A stretch of DNA of 64,000 nucleotides, from assembly GCF_002086635.1 (NCBI RefSeq), contig NZ_MVHD01000001.1, forward strand, positions 124,001-188,000, written 5' to 3'. Of the stretch, positions 26,345 to 36,168 are shown in pieces. Within the stretch, counting starts at the first letter, position 1, and every line of letters starts with the position of its first letter. This stretch comes from Mycobacterium alsense. GTDB taxonomy: Bacteria > Actinomycetota > Actinomycetes > Mycobacteriales > Mycobacteriaceae. The position numbers were made by a program, and so were the translations under genes. The notes under the pieces were generated by a model. That model worked only from the letters and a program-made list of their open reading frames with translations, did no database searches and was not told where the DNA came from.

Positions 26345-27829
26345 ATGACCGTGACTCCCCAGGACCGGCAGTTCGACGTCGTCATCATCGGCGCGGGCAT
26401 CTCCGGCATCGACGCGGCCTACCGTATCTCCGAGCGCAACCCCGGCCTGACCTACACGATCCTGGAGCGGCGCGCGCAGATCGGCGGCACCTGGGACCTG
26501 TTCCGCTACCCCGGCGTTCGCTCCGACAGCAGCATCTTCACCCTGTCGTTCCCCTTCGAGCCGTGGACCCGCGAGGAGGGCGTGGCCGACGGCGAGCACA
26601 TCCGCGAGTACCTGAGGACCACCGCGCACAAGTACGGCATCGACCGCCACATCCGGTTCAACAGCCGCGTCGTCGCGGCGGACTGGGACTCGTCCACCGA
26701 CACGTGGACGGTCACCGCCGAGGAAGACGGCGCGCGCCGGACCTACCGCGGCCGCTTCGTGTTCTTCGCCAGCGGCTACTACGACTACGACGAGGGCTAC
26801 ACCCCGGACTTTCCCGGCATCGAACGCTTCGAGGGCACCGTCATCCACCCCCAGCACTGGCCCGAGGACCTCGACTACGCCGGCAAGAACGTCGTCGTCA
26901 TCGGCAGCGGCGCCACCGCCGTCACGCTGATCCCCTCGCTGGCCGAAAGCGCCGGCAAGGTCACCATGCTGCAGCGCTCACCGACGTACCTGGTTTCGGC
27001 GTCCAAATACGGCAAGGTCGCCGCCGTCGCTCGTAAACTGCTGCCCCGCAGGCCTTCCCACCTGGTGATCCGGATGTACAGCGCGCTGACGGAGGCGGTG
27101 TTCTTCTTCTTGTCCCGCAAGGCGCCGGGTTTGGTGCGCTGGCTGCTGCGGCGCAAGGCGATCAACAGCCTGCCCCCCGGCTACGCCGTCGACGTCCATT
27201 TCAGGCCGCGGTACAACCCGTGGGATCAGCGGATGTGCCTGATCCCGGACGCCGACCTCTATAACGCCATCTCCCAGGGCCGCGCCGAGGTCGTCACCGA
27301 CCGCATCGACCACTTCGACGCGACCGGCATCGTCCTCGAATCCGGCGGGCACCTCGACGCCGACATCATCGTCACCGCGACGGGCCTGCAACTGCAGGCC
27401 CTGGGCGGGGCCGCGATCAGCCTGGACGGCGAACCGGTCGACCACCGCGACCGATTCGTCTACAAGGCGCACATGCTCGAAGACGTGCCCAACCTGTTCT
27501 GGTGCGTGGGTTACACCAACGCCTCGTGGACGCTGCGGGCCGACATCACCGCGCGGGCCACGGCAAAGCTGCTGGCGCACATGGCCTCCCACGGCTACAC
27601 GCACGCCTACCCGCACCTCGGCGACCAGCCCATGGACGTCAAGCCGTCGTGGGACATCCAGGCCAACTACGTGAAACGGTCGTGGCACGCGCTGCCGAAA
27701 TCGGGCACCAAGCGGCCGTGGAACGTGCGGCAGAACTACCTCGCCGACGCCATCGACTACCGGTTCGACCGCATCGAGGAGTCGATGGTGTTCGGCCGCG
27801 TGTCCGACCGCGCGGCGCTGGCCGGGTAG
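26345..27829 (+). CDS. Flavin-containing Baeyer-Villiger-type monooxygenase (Rv0565c-like)
   Basis: A 494-residue flavoprotein. FAD motif VVIIGAGISGIDAAYR lies near 12-27, the BVMO fingerprint FEGTVIHPQHW (FxGxxxHxxxW) near 162-172, and the NADPH motif VVVIGSGATAVTL near 184-196. Baeyer-Villiger enzymes insert oxygen next to carbonyls or oxidise sulfur; EthA-type relatives activate thioamide drugs. By position and sequence it corresponds to Rv0565c; the physiological substrate is unknown. It lies 26 bases before glycerol-3-phosphate dehydrogenase on the same strand. Confidence 0.88.
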   Translation: MTVTPQDRQFDVVIIGAGISGIDAAYRISERNPGLTYTILERRAQIGGTWDLFRYPGVRSDSSIFTLSFPFEPWTREEGVADGEHIREYLRTTAHKYGIDRHIRFNSRVVAADWDSSTDTWTVTAEEDGARRTYRGRFVFFASGYYDYDEGYTPDFPGIERFEGTVIHPQHWPEDLDYAGKNVVVIGSGATAVTLIPSLAESAGKVTMLQRSPTYLVSASKYGKVAAVARKLLPRRPSHLVIRMYSALTEAVFFFLSRKAPGLVRWLLRRKAINSLPPGYAVDVHFRPRYNPWDQRMCLIPDADLYNAISQGRAEVVTDRIDHFDATGIVLESGGHLDADIIVTATGLQLQALGGAAISLDGEPVDHRDRFVYKAHMLEDVPNLFWCVGYTNASWTLRADITARATAKLLAHMASHGYTHAYPHLGDQPMDVKPSWDIQANYVKRSWHALPKSGTKRPWNVRQNYLADAIDYRFDRIEESMVFGRVSDRAALAG

Positions 27830-27855
27830 GCCCGCGCGGGAATACGCTGATCGCC

Positions 27856-28881
27856 ATGGCACCCGACAAGCGCGAAGCCAGAGTCGTTGTCCTCGGTGGC
27901 GGTTCCTGGGGAACCACGGTGGCGTCCATCTGCGCGCGCCGCGCGCCGACGCTGCAGTGGGTGCGCTCCGAGGCGACCGCCAAGGACATCAACGACAACC
28001 ACCGCAACAGCCGCTACCTCGGCAACGACGTCGTACTGAGCGACACGCTGCGCGCCACCACCGACTTCGTCGAGGCCGCCAACTCCGCCGACGTCGTCGT
28101 GATGGGGGTGCCCTCGCACGGCTTCCGCGGCGTGCTCACCGAGCTGAGCAAGGAGCTCAGGCCCTGGGTGCCGGTGGTGTCCCTGGTCAAGGGGCTGGAG
28201 CAGGGCACCAACATGCGAATGTCGCAGATCATCGAGGAGCTGCTGCCCGGCCACCCGGCGGGCATCCTGGCCGGGCCGAACATCGCCCGCGAGGTGGCCG
28301 AGGGCTACGCGGCCGCGGCGGTGCTGGCGATGCCCGACCAGCACCTGGCGACCCGGCTGGCGGGCCTGTTCCGCACCCGGCGCTTCCGCGTCTACACCAC
28401 CGACGACGTCATCGGGGTCGAGATGGCCGGTGCCCTGAAGAACGTCTTCGCCATCGCCGTGGGGATGGGCTACTCGCTGGGCATCGGGGAAAACACCCGC
28501 GCGCTGGTGATCGCGCGCTCGCTGCGCGAAATGACCAAGCTGGGCGTGGCGATGGGCGGAAACCCCGACACCTTCCCCGGCCTGGCCGGTCTCGGTGACC
28601 TGATCGTTACCTGCACCAGCCAGCGCAGCCGCAACCGCCACGTCGGCGAACAACTCGGCGCCGGCAAGCCGATCGACGAGATCATCGCGTCGATGAACCA
28701 GGTCGCCGAGGGCGTCAAGGCGGCCAGCGTGATCATGGAGTTCGCCAACGAATTCGGCCTGAACATGCCGATTGCCCGGGAGGTGGACGCGGTGATCAAC
28801 CACGGCTCGAGCGTCGAACAGGCCTACCGCGGGCTCGCCGCCGAGGTTCCCGGTCACGAGGTGCACGGCTCAGGTTTCTGA
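27856..28881 (+). CDS. gpdA1: Glycerol-3-phosphate dehydrogenase [NAD(P)+]
   Basis: A 341-residue enzyme that reduces dihydroxyacetone phosphate to sn-glycerol-3-phosphate, the backbone of phospholipids. Rossmann motif VVLGGGSWGTTVAS lies near 11-24; GPNIAREVAEG near 139 and the catalytic-lysine region GALKNVFAIAVGMGYSLG near 193-210 are typical of GpsA. FPGLAGLGDLIVTCTSQRSRNRHVG is another family block. ATG 27856 is chosen because the Rossmann fold follows at once; the upstream open frame runs through the monooxygenase gene. Mycobacteria usually carry a second copy elsewhere. Confidence 0.92.
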   Translation: MAPDKREARVVVLGGGSWGTTVASICARRAPTLQWVRSEATAKDINDNHRNSRYLGNDVVLSDTLRATTDFVEAANSADVVVMGVPSHGFRGVLTELSKELRPWVPVVSLVKGLEQGTNMRMSQIIEELLPGHPAGILAGPNIAREVAEGYAAAAVLAMPDQHLATRLAGLFRTRRFRVYTTDDVIGVEMAGALKNVFAIAVGMGYSLGIGENTRALVIARSLREMTKLGVAMGGNPDTFPGLAGLGDLIVTCTSQRSRNRHVGEQLGAGKPIDEIIASMNQVAEGVKAASVIMEFANEFGLNMPIAREVDAVINHGSSVEQAYRGLAAEVPGHEVHGSGF

Positions 28882-29114
28882 TCCGGCGGTTGAACGGCGC
28901 GTAGCGAAAACATTTGGATTCGCTATGCGGGAGGCCCGTCGGCTTGACCCGCGCTTTGCCCGGCAAATACCGTCGTAGCAGGTAGCCGGGCTGTGACCCG
29001 CGATTCGCGCAGTCGTAATCGTCTGTGCGCCAACGAGCTACGCCGACGCAACGCAGCGCAATCCGGGGCGAATATCGGAACATCCCCCGCTAAGACAACG
29101 AGGGAAGCCAACCG

Positions 29115-30671
29115 ATGCAGGACATCGACCAGCTCGACGAGCAAGCGATCGACCAGGGCCACAAGGAAACACGAATGGACCGGATACGATCGATCGCCCG
29201 CCACGACTTGCCGGCGTCGCTCGTGGTCTTCCTGGTCGCGCTCCCGTTGTCACTGGGGATCGCGATCGCCTCGAACGCCCCCGTGCTCGCCGGGCTGATC
29301 GCCGCGGTCGTCGGGGGCATCGTCGTCGGAGCCATCGGCGGATCACCGCTGCAGGTCAGCGGCCCCGCCGCCGGCCTCACCGTGGTGGTGGCCGACCTGA
29401 TCTCCCAATTCGGTTGGGGGGTAACCTGTTTGATCACCATGGCCGCGGGCGTGCTCCAGGTTCTTTTGGGGCTCAGCCGGGTGGCGCGGGCCGCGCTGGC
29501 GATCTCGCCCGTGGTCGTGCACGCCATGCTGGCCGGGATCGGGATCACGATCGCGCTGCAACAGGCGCACGTGCTGCTGGGCGGGCAATCCAAGAGCACC
29601 GCCTGGCACAACCTCGTTGGCCTGCCTGGGCAGATCATCGGGGCGCATCGGCCCGGCGCGCTGTTGGGTGTGGCGGTGATCGTCATCATGGTCGGGTGGC
29701 GCTGGGTTCCGGCCCGACTGCGCTTCATTCCGGGCCCGCTGGTCGCCATCGTGGGTGTGACCATCATCTCGGTGGTCTTCCCGTTCGACGTGCGGCGAAT
29801 CCAGCTCAACGGGTCACCCCTGGACGCGCTGCAGCTGCCCGATATTCCGCACGGCAACTGGGGCGCGTTCGCCATCGGCGTGATCACCGTGGCGCTCATC
29901 GCCAGCGTCGAGAGCCTGCTCTCGGCGGTCTCGGTCGACCGGATGCACCACGGTCCGCGCACCGACTTCGACCGCGAGCTGATCGGGCAGGGCACCGCCA
30001 ACGCCGTGTCGGGGGCGATCGGAGGGCTGCCGATCACCGGGGTGATCGTCCGCAGCTCAACCAACGTCAACGCCGGCGCGAAAACCCGCGCCTCCGCCCT
30101 CCTGCACGGCGTGTGGATCCTGTTGTTCACGGTTCCGTTCGCGGGGTTGGTCGAAGAGATTCCGACCGCGGCGCTGGCCGGATTGCTGATCGTCATCGGC
30201 ATTCAGCTGCTGAAGCCGGCCCACATCGAAACGGCCATGAGGCACGGCGATCTCGCCGTCTACGTGGTGACCGCGGTCAGCGTCATCTTCCTCAACCTGC
30301 TGCACGGCGTGCTGATCGGACTCGCCCTGGCCATCGCGTTGACCGGATGGCGGGTGATCCGCGCCAGGGTCGAAGCCACGCCCGACGGCCAAGGATGGCA
30401 CGTGCTGATCGAGGGCCCGGCATGCACCTTCCTCGCCCTGCCCCGACTGACTCGCGTGTTGGCGTCCGTCCCCGCGGGATCGTCAGTGACGGTTGAGCTT
30501 TCGGTCAACTACCTCGATCACGCCGCCCATCAAGCGATCAGCGACTGGCGGCGCCAGTTCGAGGCGACGCGTGGCACGGTCCGGATCCACGGACTGTTCG
30601 AGACGGGCCACCTCATCCGTCGACACACCACCAGGCTGGTCGAAGCCGAAAGGCCCGAAGCGGCAGCCTAA
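29115..30671 (+). CDS. SulP-family anion transporter with STAS domain
   Basis: A 518-residue protein with 10-12 membrane segments followed by a C-terminal STAS domain (about 420-505, with VTVELSVNYLDHAAHQAI). Family landmarks are LPASLVVFLVALPLSLGIAIAS near the start, SGPAAGLTVVVADLI, and the GLPITGVIVRSSTNVNAGAKTRASALLHG block. The family moves sulfate, bicarbonate or other anions. The short N-terminus before TM1 and this sequence flavour resemble bicarbonate-type SulP proteins, but no carbonic anhydrase is fused or adjacent. It has no counterpart at this place in M. tuberculosis. ATG 29115 has a GAGGGAAG site upstream. Confidence 0.85.
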   Translation: MQDIDQLDEQAIDQGHKETRMDRIRSIARHDLPASLVVFLVALPLSLGIAIASNAPVLAGLIAAVVGGIVVGAIGGSPLQVSGPAAGLTVVVADLISQFGWGVTCLITMAAGVLQVLLGLSRVARAALAISPVVVHAMLAGIGITIALQQAHVLLGGQSKSTAWHNLVGLPGQIIGAHRPGALLGVAVIVIMVGWRWVPARLRFIPGPLVAIVGVTIISVVFPFDVRRIQLNGSPLDALQLPDIPHGNWGAFAIGVITVALIASVESLLSAVSVDRMHHGPRTDFDRELIGQGTANAVSGAIGGLPITGVIVRSSTNVNAGAKTRASALLHGVWILLFTVPFAGLVEEIPTAALAGLLIVIGIQLLKPAHIETAMRHGDLAVYVVTAVSVIFLNLLHGVLIGLALAIALTGWRVIRARVEATPDGQGWHVLIEGPACTFLALPRLTRVLASVPAGSSVTVELSVNYLDHAAHQAISDWRRQFEATRGTVRIHGLFETGHLIRRHTTRLVEAERPEAAA

Positions 30672-30686
30672 CCCAACCGCGAGCGG

Positions 30687-30947
30687 TCAGTCGACGTCGA
30701 TGCGGATGTGAAGCCGCTTGCCGCACACCTGCGCCAGGCGTGCCAGCACATCGACGCGCGGCACCTCGGTCCCCGCCTCCCACGCCGCGACGGCGTCCTG
30801 CGCGACGCCGAGCGCCTCCGCGAGTTGGGCCTGGTTCATGTCCGCGCCGGCGCGTGTTTCGAAGATCAAATCCGGCAGATCCAGTGCCAGCCCGGCTTCG
30901 TGAATATCTAGTGCGTTAGCTTCCGGCATCGCAGTCACCGCCTTCAT
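30687..30947 (-). CDS. XRE-family helix-turn-helix protein
   Basis: An 86-residue protein with a Cro/CI-type helix-turn-helix: MNQAQLAEALGVAQDAVAAWE then PRVDVLARLAQVCG. An N-terminal stretch (about 1-30, EANALDIHEAGLALDLPDLIFE) resembles antitoxin or small regulator N-termini. No toxin gene is adjacent. Starts at ATG 30947 or ATG 30929 (MPEAN) are both possible. It is convergent with the SulP gene (15 bases), and both appear inserted between gpdA1 and htpX. Confidence 0.7.
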   Translation of the reverse strand: MKAVTAMPEANALDIHEAGLALDLPDLIFETRAGADMNQAQLAEALGVAQDAVAAWEAGTEVPRVDVLARLAQVCGKRLHIRIDVD

Positions 30948-30993
30948 AACGGTCAGCCAACGGAGTACGGCTAAACCCGATGGTACGCCGCCG

Positions 30994-31848
30994 CTAGCGG
31001 CCGGCCATCTCCTCGAGCCGGCGGATACGGTCCTGGATCGGCGGGTGCGTCGAGAACAGCGAGCCGATCCTCTCACCCGCGCGGAACGGGTTGGCGATCA
31101 TCAGGTGCGCCTGGCTGGCCAGCTGCGGCTCCGGCGGCAACGGGGCCGCCTGGACCCCGCTGGAGATCTTGCGCAGCGCCGACGCCAGGGCCAGCGGGTC
31201 CCCGGTCAGCACGGCGCCCGACTCGTCGGCCTGGTATTCCCGCGACCGGGACACCGCGAGCCGGACCACGGTCGCCGCGATGGGCCCGAGCAACGAAACC
31301 AGCAGCAGCGCAAAGGGATTCTCGCCGTCGCGGTCATTGCCGCCGAAGAACATCGCTATGTAGGACAGCGCGGTGATCACCGACGCCATCGCACCGGCGA
31401 CGCAGGAGATCAGGATGTCGCGGTTGTAGACGTGCGAAAGCTCATGCCCCAGCACGGCGCGCAGCTCACGCTCATTGAGCATCTGCAGGATGCCGGTGGT
31501 GCAGCACACCGCGGCGTTGCGCGGGTTGCGGCCGGTGGCGAACGCGTTGGGGGCGTTGGTGTCGCTGATGTACAGCCTCGGCATCGGCTGGTGGGCGGCG
31601 GTGGCCAGCTCGCGCACGATCCGATACATGGCCGGCTCCTGCAACTCCGAGACCGGCTGCGCGTGCATGGCCCGCAGCGCCAGCTTGTCGCTGTTGAAGT
31701 AGGTGTAGGCGTTCATGCCGATCGCGAACAGGACCGCCAACCACATGGCCGTCCTGCCGAACAGCGAGCCCACCAGCACGATCAACACGGACATACCGAC
31801 CAACAGGGCGAAGGTCTTCAGCCTGTTGGCATGGGGATGCCAGGTCAT
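30994..31848 (-). CDS. htpX: Membrane zinc metalloprotease HtpX
   Basis: A 284-residue M48 peptidase that degrades misfolded membrane proteins. Two membrane segments lie at about 12-52. The zinc motif HELSH is at 135-139, with the third ligand region [11 protein letters not shown] further on, and two more hydrophobic stretches near 145-195. Start ATG 31848 is set by the ribosome site AGGAGGG five bases before; an in-frame ATG at 31905 lacks one. Corresponds to Rv0563. Confidence 0.93.
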   Translation of the reverse strand: MTWHPHANRLKTFALLVGMSVLIVLVGSLFGRTAMWLAVLFAIGMNAYTYFNSDKLALRAMHAQPVSELQEPAMYRIVRELATAAHQPMPRLYISDTNAPNAFATGRNPRNAAVCCTTGILQMLNERELRAVLGHELSHVYNRDILISCVAGAMASVITALSYIAMFFGGNDRDGENPFALLLVSLLGPIAATVVRLAVSRSREYQADESGAVLTGDPLALASALRKISSGVQAAPLPPEPQLASQAHLMIANPFRAGERIGSLFSTHPPIQDRIRRLEEMAGR

Positions 31849-31941
31849 CGGTGCCCTCCTAGGAACACTCCGCACGACGCGTTCACGCTCATCATTGTCG
31901 ACCATTGAACGCCCGAGACGGCGGTTGAGGTTCCGTGACCG

Positions 31942-32949
31942 CTAACCGTGGCGGCTCACCGTGTAGTCGACGAGCGTCTCGAGCGCGCGCCGGCCGGGGC
32001 CGTCGGGCAAAAGCGCCAGCTCCTGGCGCGCTTGGGCCGCGTACTGCGTCAGGAAGTGCTTGGCCTTGGCCATGCCGGGTGACGCGCGCAACAGCGTCAG
32101 CGCCTCGGCGACCTGCGCGTCGTCCTCGACGGGCCCGGACAGCAGCTCGCGCAGCCGCGCCGCCTCCGGCGCGGGCTCGCGCAACGCATAAACCATCGGC
32201 AGGGTGTGCACGCCTTCGCGCACGTCGGTCCCGGGCAGCTTGCCGGACTCGTGGGAGTCGCTGTCGATGTCGATGATGTCGTCGGAGATCTGAAACGCGG
32301 TGCCCACGATGCCGCCGAGGCGGCTCAGCCGCTCCACCTGGTCGCCGTCGGCGCCCGCGAACATTGCGCCGAACCGGCCCGCGGCCGAGATCAGGCACGC
32401 CGTCTTCTCGTACACCACCTTCAGGTAGTGCTCGAGGGCATCGGTCCCCTCGGCGGCTCCCCGCCCCTCGCGCATCTGCCCGGTCACCAGTTGGGCGAAC
32501 GTCTCGGCGATCAGCCGCACCGCTTCGGGCCCGAGCCGCGACACCAGCCGCGACGCCGTCGCGAACAGGTAGTCGCCGGCCAGGATCGCGACGTTGTTGC
32601 CCCAGCGCACATTTGCCGTCGGCGTGCCCCGGCGGACCTCGGCCTCGTCCATCACGTCGTCGTGGTACAGCGTGGCCAGGTGCACCAGTTCGATGACCGC
32701 GCCGGCGATGGTCACCTCGGCGGCGTCGGGGTTGGGCCCGATCTGCGCGGACAACACGGTGAACAGCGGCCGAAACCGCTTACCCCCGGCCTTGAACAGG
32801 TAGGTCAGCGAGTCGGTCATCACCGCGTCGGCGCTGCGCAGCTCGGTGTCCATGAGCTGCTCGATCCGCCCGACGCCGTCGCGCACGGTCTCGGCGAACG
32901 CGGCATCCGCGAAGTCGATGCCCGCCACCACGGTCGCCGGAGTGCTCAC
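31942..32949 (-). CDS. grcC1: Long-chain polyprenyl diphosphate synthase (GrcC1)
   Basis: A 335-residue trans-prenyl synthase with GGKRFRPLF near 58, first Asp motif YHDDVMDEAEVRRG near 92-105, and second motif QISDDIIDIDSDSHESGK near 220. Small residues before the first motif (LVHLATLYHDD) allow long products, fitting a menaquinone side-chain synthase. GTG 32949 gives the same length as Rv0562. It is divergent from menJ with only 21 bases between start codons. Confidence 0.92.
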   Translation of the reverse strand: MSTPATVVAGIDFADAAFAETVRDGVGRIEQLMDTELRSADAVMTDSLTYLFKAGGKRFRPLFTVLSAQIGPNPDAAEVTIAGAVIELVHLATLYHDDVMDEAEVRRGTPTANVRWGNNVAILAGDYLFATASRLVSRLGPEAVRLIAETFAQLVTGQMREGRGAAEGTDALEHYLKVVYEKTACLISAAGRFGAMFAGADGDQVERLSRLGGIVGTAFQISDDIIDIDSDSHESGKLPGTDVREGVHTLPMVYALREPAPEAARLRELLSGPVEDDAQVAEALTLLRASPGMAKAKHFLTQYAAQARQELALLPDGPGRRALETLVDYTVSRHG

Positions 32950-32970
32950 CCGACCAACATACTGGTGGGC

Positions 32971-34191
32971 ATGAGGATCGGAGCCGACGTGGTGGTCGTG
33001 GGCGCCGGGCCGGCGGGGTCGGCCGCGGCGGCCTGGGCCGCCCGCGCGGGCGCCGACGTGCTCGTCGTCGACTTCGCCAGTTTCCCCCGCGACAAGGCGT
33101 GCGGTGACGGGCTGACCCCGCGCGCCGTCGCCGAGGTCGAACGACTGGGCCTCGGCGACTGGCTCGACACCCGCATCCGCCACCGCGGGCTGCGGATGAG
33201 CGGGTTCGGCGGCGAGGTCGAAGTCGACTGGCCCGGGCCGTCGTTCCCGTCGACCGGCAGCGCCGTGGCCCGCCTCGAGCTGGACGACCGGATCCGCAAG
33301 TGCGCCGAGGATTCCGGGGCGCGGATGCTGTTGGGCACCAAAGCCGTTGCCGCCCATCATGACTCGTCGCGGCGGGTGGTCTCTTTGACGCTGGCCGACG
33401 GGACCGAGGTGGGGTGCCGCCGGTTGATCGTCGCCGACGGGGCCCGGTCACCGCTGGGCCGCAAGCTGGGGCGGCGCTGGCATCAGGAGACGGTGTACGG
33501 CGTCGCCGCCCGCGGCTACCTGACCACCCCGCGCGGCGACGACCCCTGGCTGACGTCGCACCTGGAACTGCGCTCCCCCGACGGCGCCGTTTTGCCCGGC
33601 TACGGCTGGATCTTCCCGCTGGGCAACGGCGAGGTGAACATCGGCGTCGGTGCGCTGTCGACGTCGAAGCGGCCGGCGGACCTGGCGCTGCGACCCCTGA
33701 TCTCCTACTACACCGACCTGCGCCGCGACGAGTGGGGCTTCGTCGGCGAGCCGCGCGCGGTGGCGTCGGCGCTGCTGCCGATGGGCGGCGCGGTGTCCGG
33801 GGTGGCCGGGCCCAACTGGATGCTGATCGGCGACGCCGCGGCCTGCGTCAACCCCCTCAACGGCGAGGGCATCGACTACGGCATGGAGACTGGTCGGCTG
33901 GCCGCCGAGCTGCTGGACTGCGCCGATCTGTCTCGGCTGTGGCCGTCGCTGCTGCAAAACCATTACGCGCGCGGGTTCTCGGTCGCGCGCCGGCTGGCGT
34001 TGTTGCTGACCTTCCAGCGGTTCTTGCCCGCGACCGGGCCGATCGCGATGCGCTCGACGCGGCTAATGGCCATCGCCGTGCGGGTGATGGCCAACCTGGT
34101 CACCGACGAGGACGCCGACTGGGTGGCGCGGGCCTGGCGGGGCGGCGGGCGGCTGTCCCGGCTGATCGACCGCCGAACGCCGTTCAGCTGA
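32971..34191 (+). CDS. menJ: Menaquinone side-chain beta-reductase MenJ
   Basis: A 406-residue FAD protein of the geranylgeranyl reductase family that saturates the second isoprene unit of menaquinone, giving the mycobacterial MK-9(II-H2). Motifs: VVVVGAGPAGSAAAAWAAR near 6-24, FPRDKACGDGLTPRAV near 41, HRGLRMSGFGGEVEVDWPGP, and GDAAACVNPLNGEGIDYGMETG near 287. The sequence follows the Rv0561c product closely. ATG 32971 (or in-frame GTG 32965) starts just before the FAD motif. Confidence 0.93.
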   Translation: MRIGADVVVVGAGPAGSAAAAWAARAGADVLVVDFASFPRDKACGDGLTPRAVAEVERLGLGDWLDTRIRHRGLRMSGFGGEVEVDWPGPSFPSTGSAVARLELDDRIRKCAEDSGARMLLGTKAVAAHHDSSRRVVSLTLADGTEVGCRRLIVADGARSPLGRKLGRRWHQETVYGVAARGYLTTPRGDDPWLTSHLELRSPDGAVLPGYGWIFPLGNGEVNIGVGALSTSKRPADLALRPLISYYTDLRRDEWGFVGEPRAVASALLPMGGAVSGVAGPNWMLIGDAAACVNPLNGEGIDYGMETGRLAAELLDCADLSRLWPSLLQNHYARGFSVARRLALLLTFQRFLPATGPIAMRSTRLMAIAVRVMANLVTDEDADWVARAWRGGGRLSRLIDRRTPFS

Positions 34192-34300
34192 ACCCGCCAA
34201 GCCTCCGCGGGGACCGGTTCCCCCGCCGAGCCGATACATAAACCGGGGCTGCGCTTTTCGGCGTGTCGCCGCCGCCGTGTATGTCGAGGTATCAACCCCA

Positions 34301-35019
<719 letters not shown>

Positions 35020-35023
35020 GGTG

Positions 35024-35037
35024 TATAGTCCGGCTAA
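35024..35037 (+). promoter_or_regulatory. Possible internal -10 box for a leaderless transcript
   Basis: TATAGT at 35024-35029 ends 7 bases before the ATG at 35037, the spacing of mycobacterial leaderless promoters. No clear -35 box is visible. It could give the secreted-protein gene its own transcript beside read-through from the methyltransferase. Confidence 0.4.
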
Positions 35038-35372
35038 TGAAGGCTTCGAGGCTGGCTTCGCTCATCGCCATGGCGGGCGCCGCTATCGCATTGGCGGCGC
35101 CCGCGCAGGCCGATGACTACGACTACATCTTCAAGCAGACCGTCAACCACTTCGGCGTTTACGGCCCGCAGGACCAACTCGCGTGGCTGGGCAAGATCAG
35201 CTGTGAGCGGATCGGCAGGGGTGTGGACGGCGACGCGTACAAGTCGGCCAACTTCATCCAGCACAACCTTCCGCTGGGCACCACGCAGGGTCAGGCGCTC
35301 CAATTCCTGGGGGCCGCGGTCGACCACTACTGCCCGGACCAGGTCGGCTTCGTGCAGGCCGCGGGCCGCTGA
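35037..35372 (+). CDS. Secreted DUF732-type protein (Rv0559c-like)
   Basis: A 111-residue exported protein: signal peptide MKASRLASLIAMAGAAIALA with cleavage near APAQA, then a small mature domain with two Cys (KISCERIG and DHYCPDQVG) likely forming a disulfide. The pattern YGPQDQLAWLGKISCE...GVDGDAYKSANF closely follows Rv0559c, which is co-induced with Rv0560c by salicylate. Function unknown. ATG 35037 gives the normal signal peptide; GTG 35016 would add seven residues and overlap the previous stop. Confidence 0.85.
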   Translation: MKASRLASLIAMAGAAIALAAPAQADDYDYIFKQTVNHFGVYGPQDQLAWLGKISCERIGRGVDGDAYKSANFIQHNLPLGTTQGQALQFLGAAVDHYCPDQVGFVQAAGR

Positions 35373-35386
35373 GCAAATGGCGGCAC

Positions 35387-35447
35387 CGCGAGACTGTAAC
35401 TAGCGACACCCTCTCTCGGCCGATATGTCGGTAGTTGCAGTCTCGCG
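35387..35447. repeat. 22-base imperfect inverted repeat between convergent genes
   Basis: Arms 35387-35408 and 35426-35447 pair with two mismatches (one a G-U pair in RNA) around a 17-base loop. It lies between the ends of the Rv0559c-like gene and menG, where it can act as a two-way transcription barrier, although there is no T-run. Like the palindrome at 7943 it may belong to a dispersed mycobacterial repeat type. Confidence 0.65.
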
Positions 35448-35457
35448 GGCGAGAGTG

Positions 35458-36147
35458 CTACAGCGGCTTGTAGCCCGCGTGCAGGGCGACGATCCCACCG
35501 GTCAGGTTGCGCCACCGCACCGCCGACCATCCCGCCGCTGAAATTTGGTGCGCCAGTGTGGGCTGGTCGGGCCAGGCCCTGATCGACTCGGCCAGGTAGA
35601 CGTAGGCGTCGGGGTTGGAAGACACCGCGCGCGCCACCCGCGGCAGCGCCCGCATCAGGTATTCCTTGTAAGCGGTGGCGAACAGCGCGTTGGTGGGCGT
35701 GGAGAATTCGCACACCACCAACCGGCCGCCCGGGCGGGTGACGCGGAACATCTCCCGCAGCGCCGCCCGGTGGTCGACCACGTTGCGCAACCCGAAACTG
35801 ATGGTGACGGCGTCGAAGACCGCGTCGCCGAACGGCAGCCGGGTGGCGTCGCCGGCCACCTTGGGAACCTTGCGGCCCGCGCCCGCCGCGAGCATGCCGG
35901 CGGAAAAGTCGGCGGCCACACACCAGGCCCCGGATTTCGACAGCTCCACGGTCGACACCGCCGTGCCCGCGGCCAGGTCGAGGACCTTCTGGCCCACCCC
36001 GATCCTCAGCGCCGCGCGGGTGGCCCGCCGCCAGTACCGGTCCTGGCCCAGCGACAGCACCGTGTTGGTCAGGTCGTAACGGCGGGCTACCCCGTCGAAC
36101 ATCGACGCGACGTCGCGGGGGTTCTTGTCCAGCGCCGCGCGACTCAC
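35458..36147 (-). CDS. menG: Demethylmenaquinone methyltransferase (MenG/UbiE)
   Basis: A 229-residue C-methyltransferase for the last ring step, demethylmenaquinone to menaquinone. It has [26 protein letters not shown] at the start, SAM motif [16 protein letters not shown] near 55-70, [24 protein letters not shown] near 100-123, and a C-terminal [13 protein letters not shown] typical of UbiE/MenG. GTG 36147. It is the last gene of the minus-strand group starting at 41527; the previous gene ends 21 bases upstream. Confidence 0.93.
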   Translation of the reverse strand: MSRAALDKNPRDVASMFDGVARRYDLTNTVLSLGQDRYWRRATRAALRIGVGQKVLDLAAGTAVSTVELSKSGAWCVAADFSAGMLAAGAGRKVPKVAGDATRLPFGDAVFDAVTISFGLRNVVDHRAALREMFRVTRPGGRLVVCEFSTPTNALFATAYKEYLMRALPRVARAVSSNPDAYVYLAESIRAWPDQPTLAHQISAAGWSAVRWRNLTGGIVALHAGYKPL

Positions 36148-36168
36148 GGCGTCGACGCTACCTGCCGC

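Noticed and set aside
28944..28973. TTGACC with AATACC/TACCGT as a promoter for the SulP gene
   Set aside because: The -10 options are poor and lie over 140 bases from the start; no other support.
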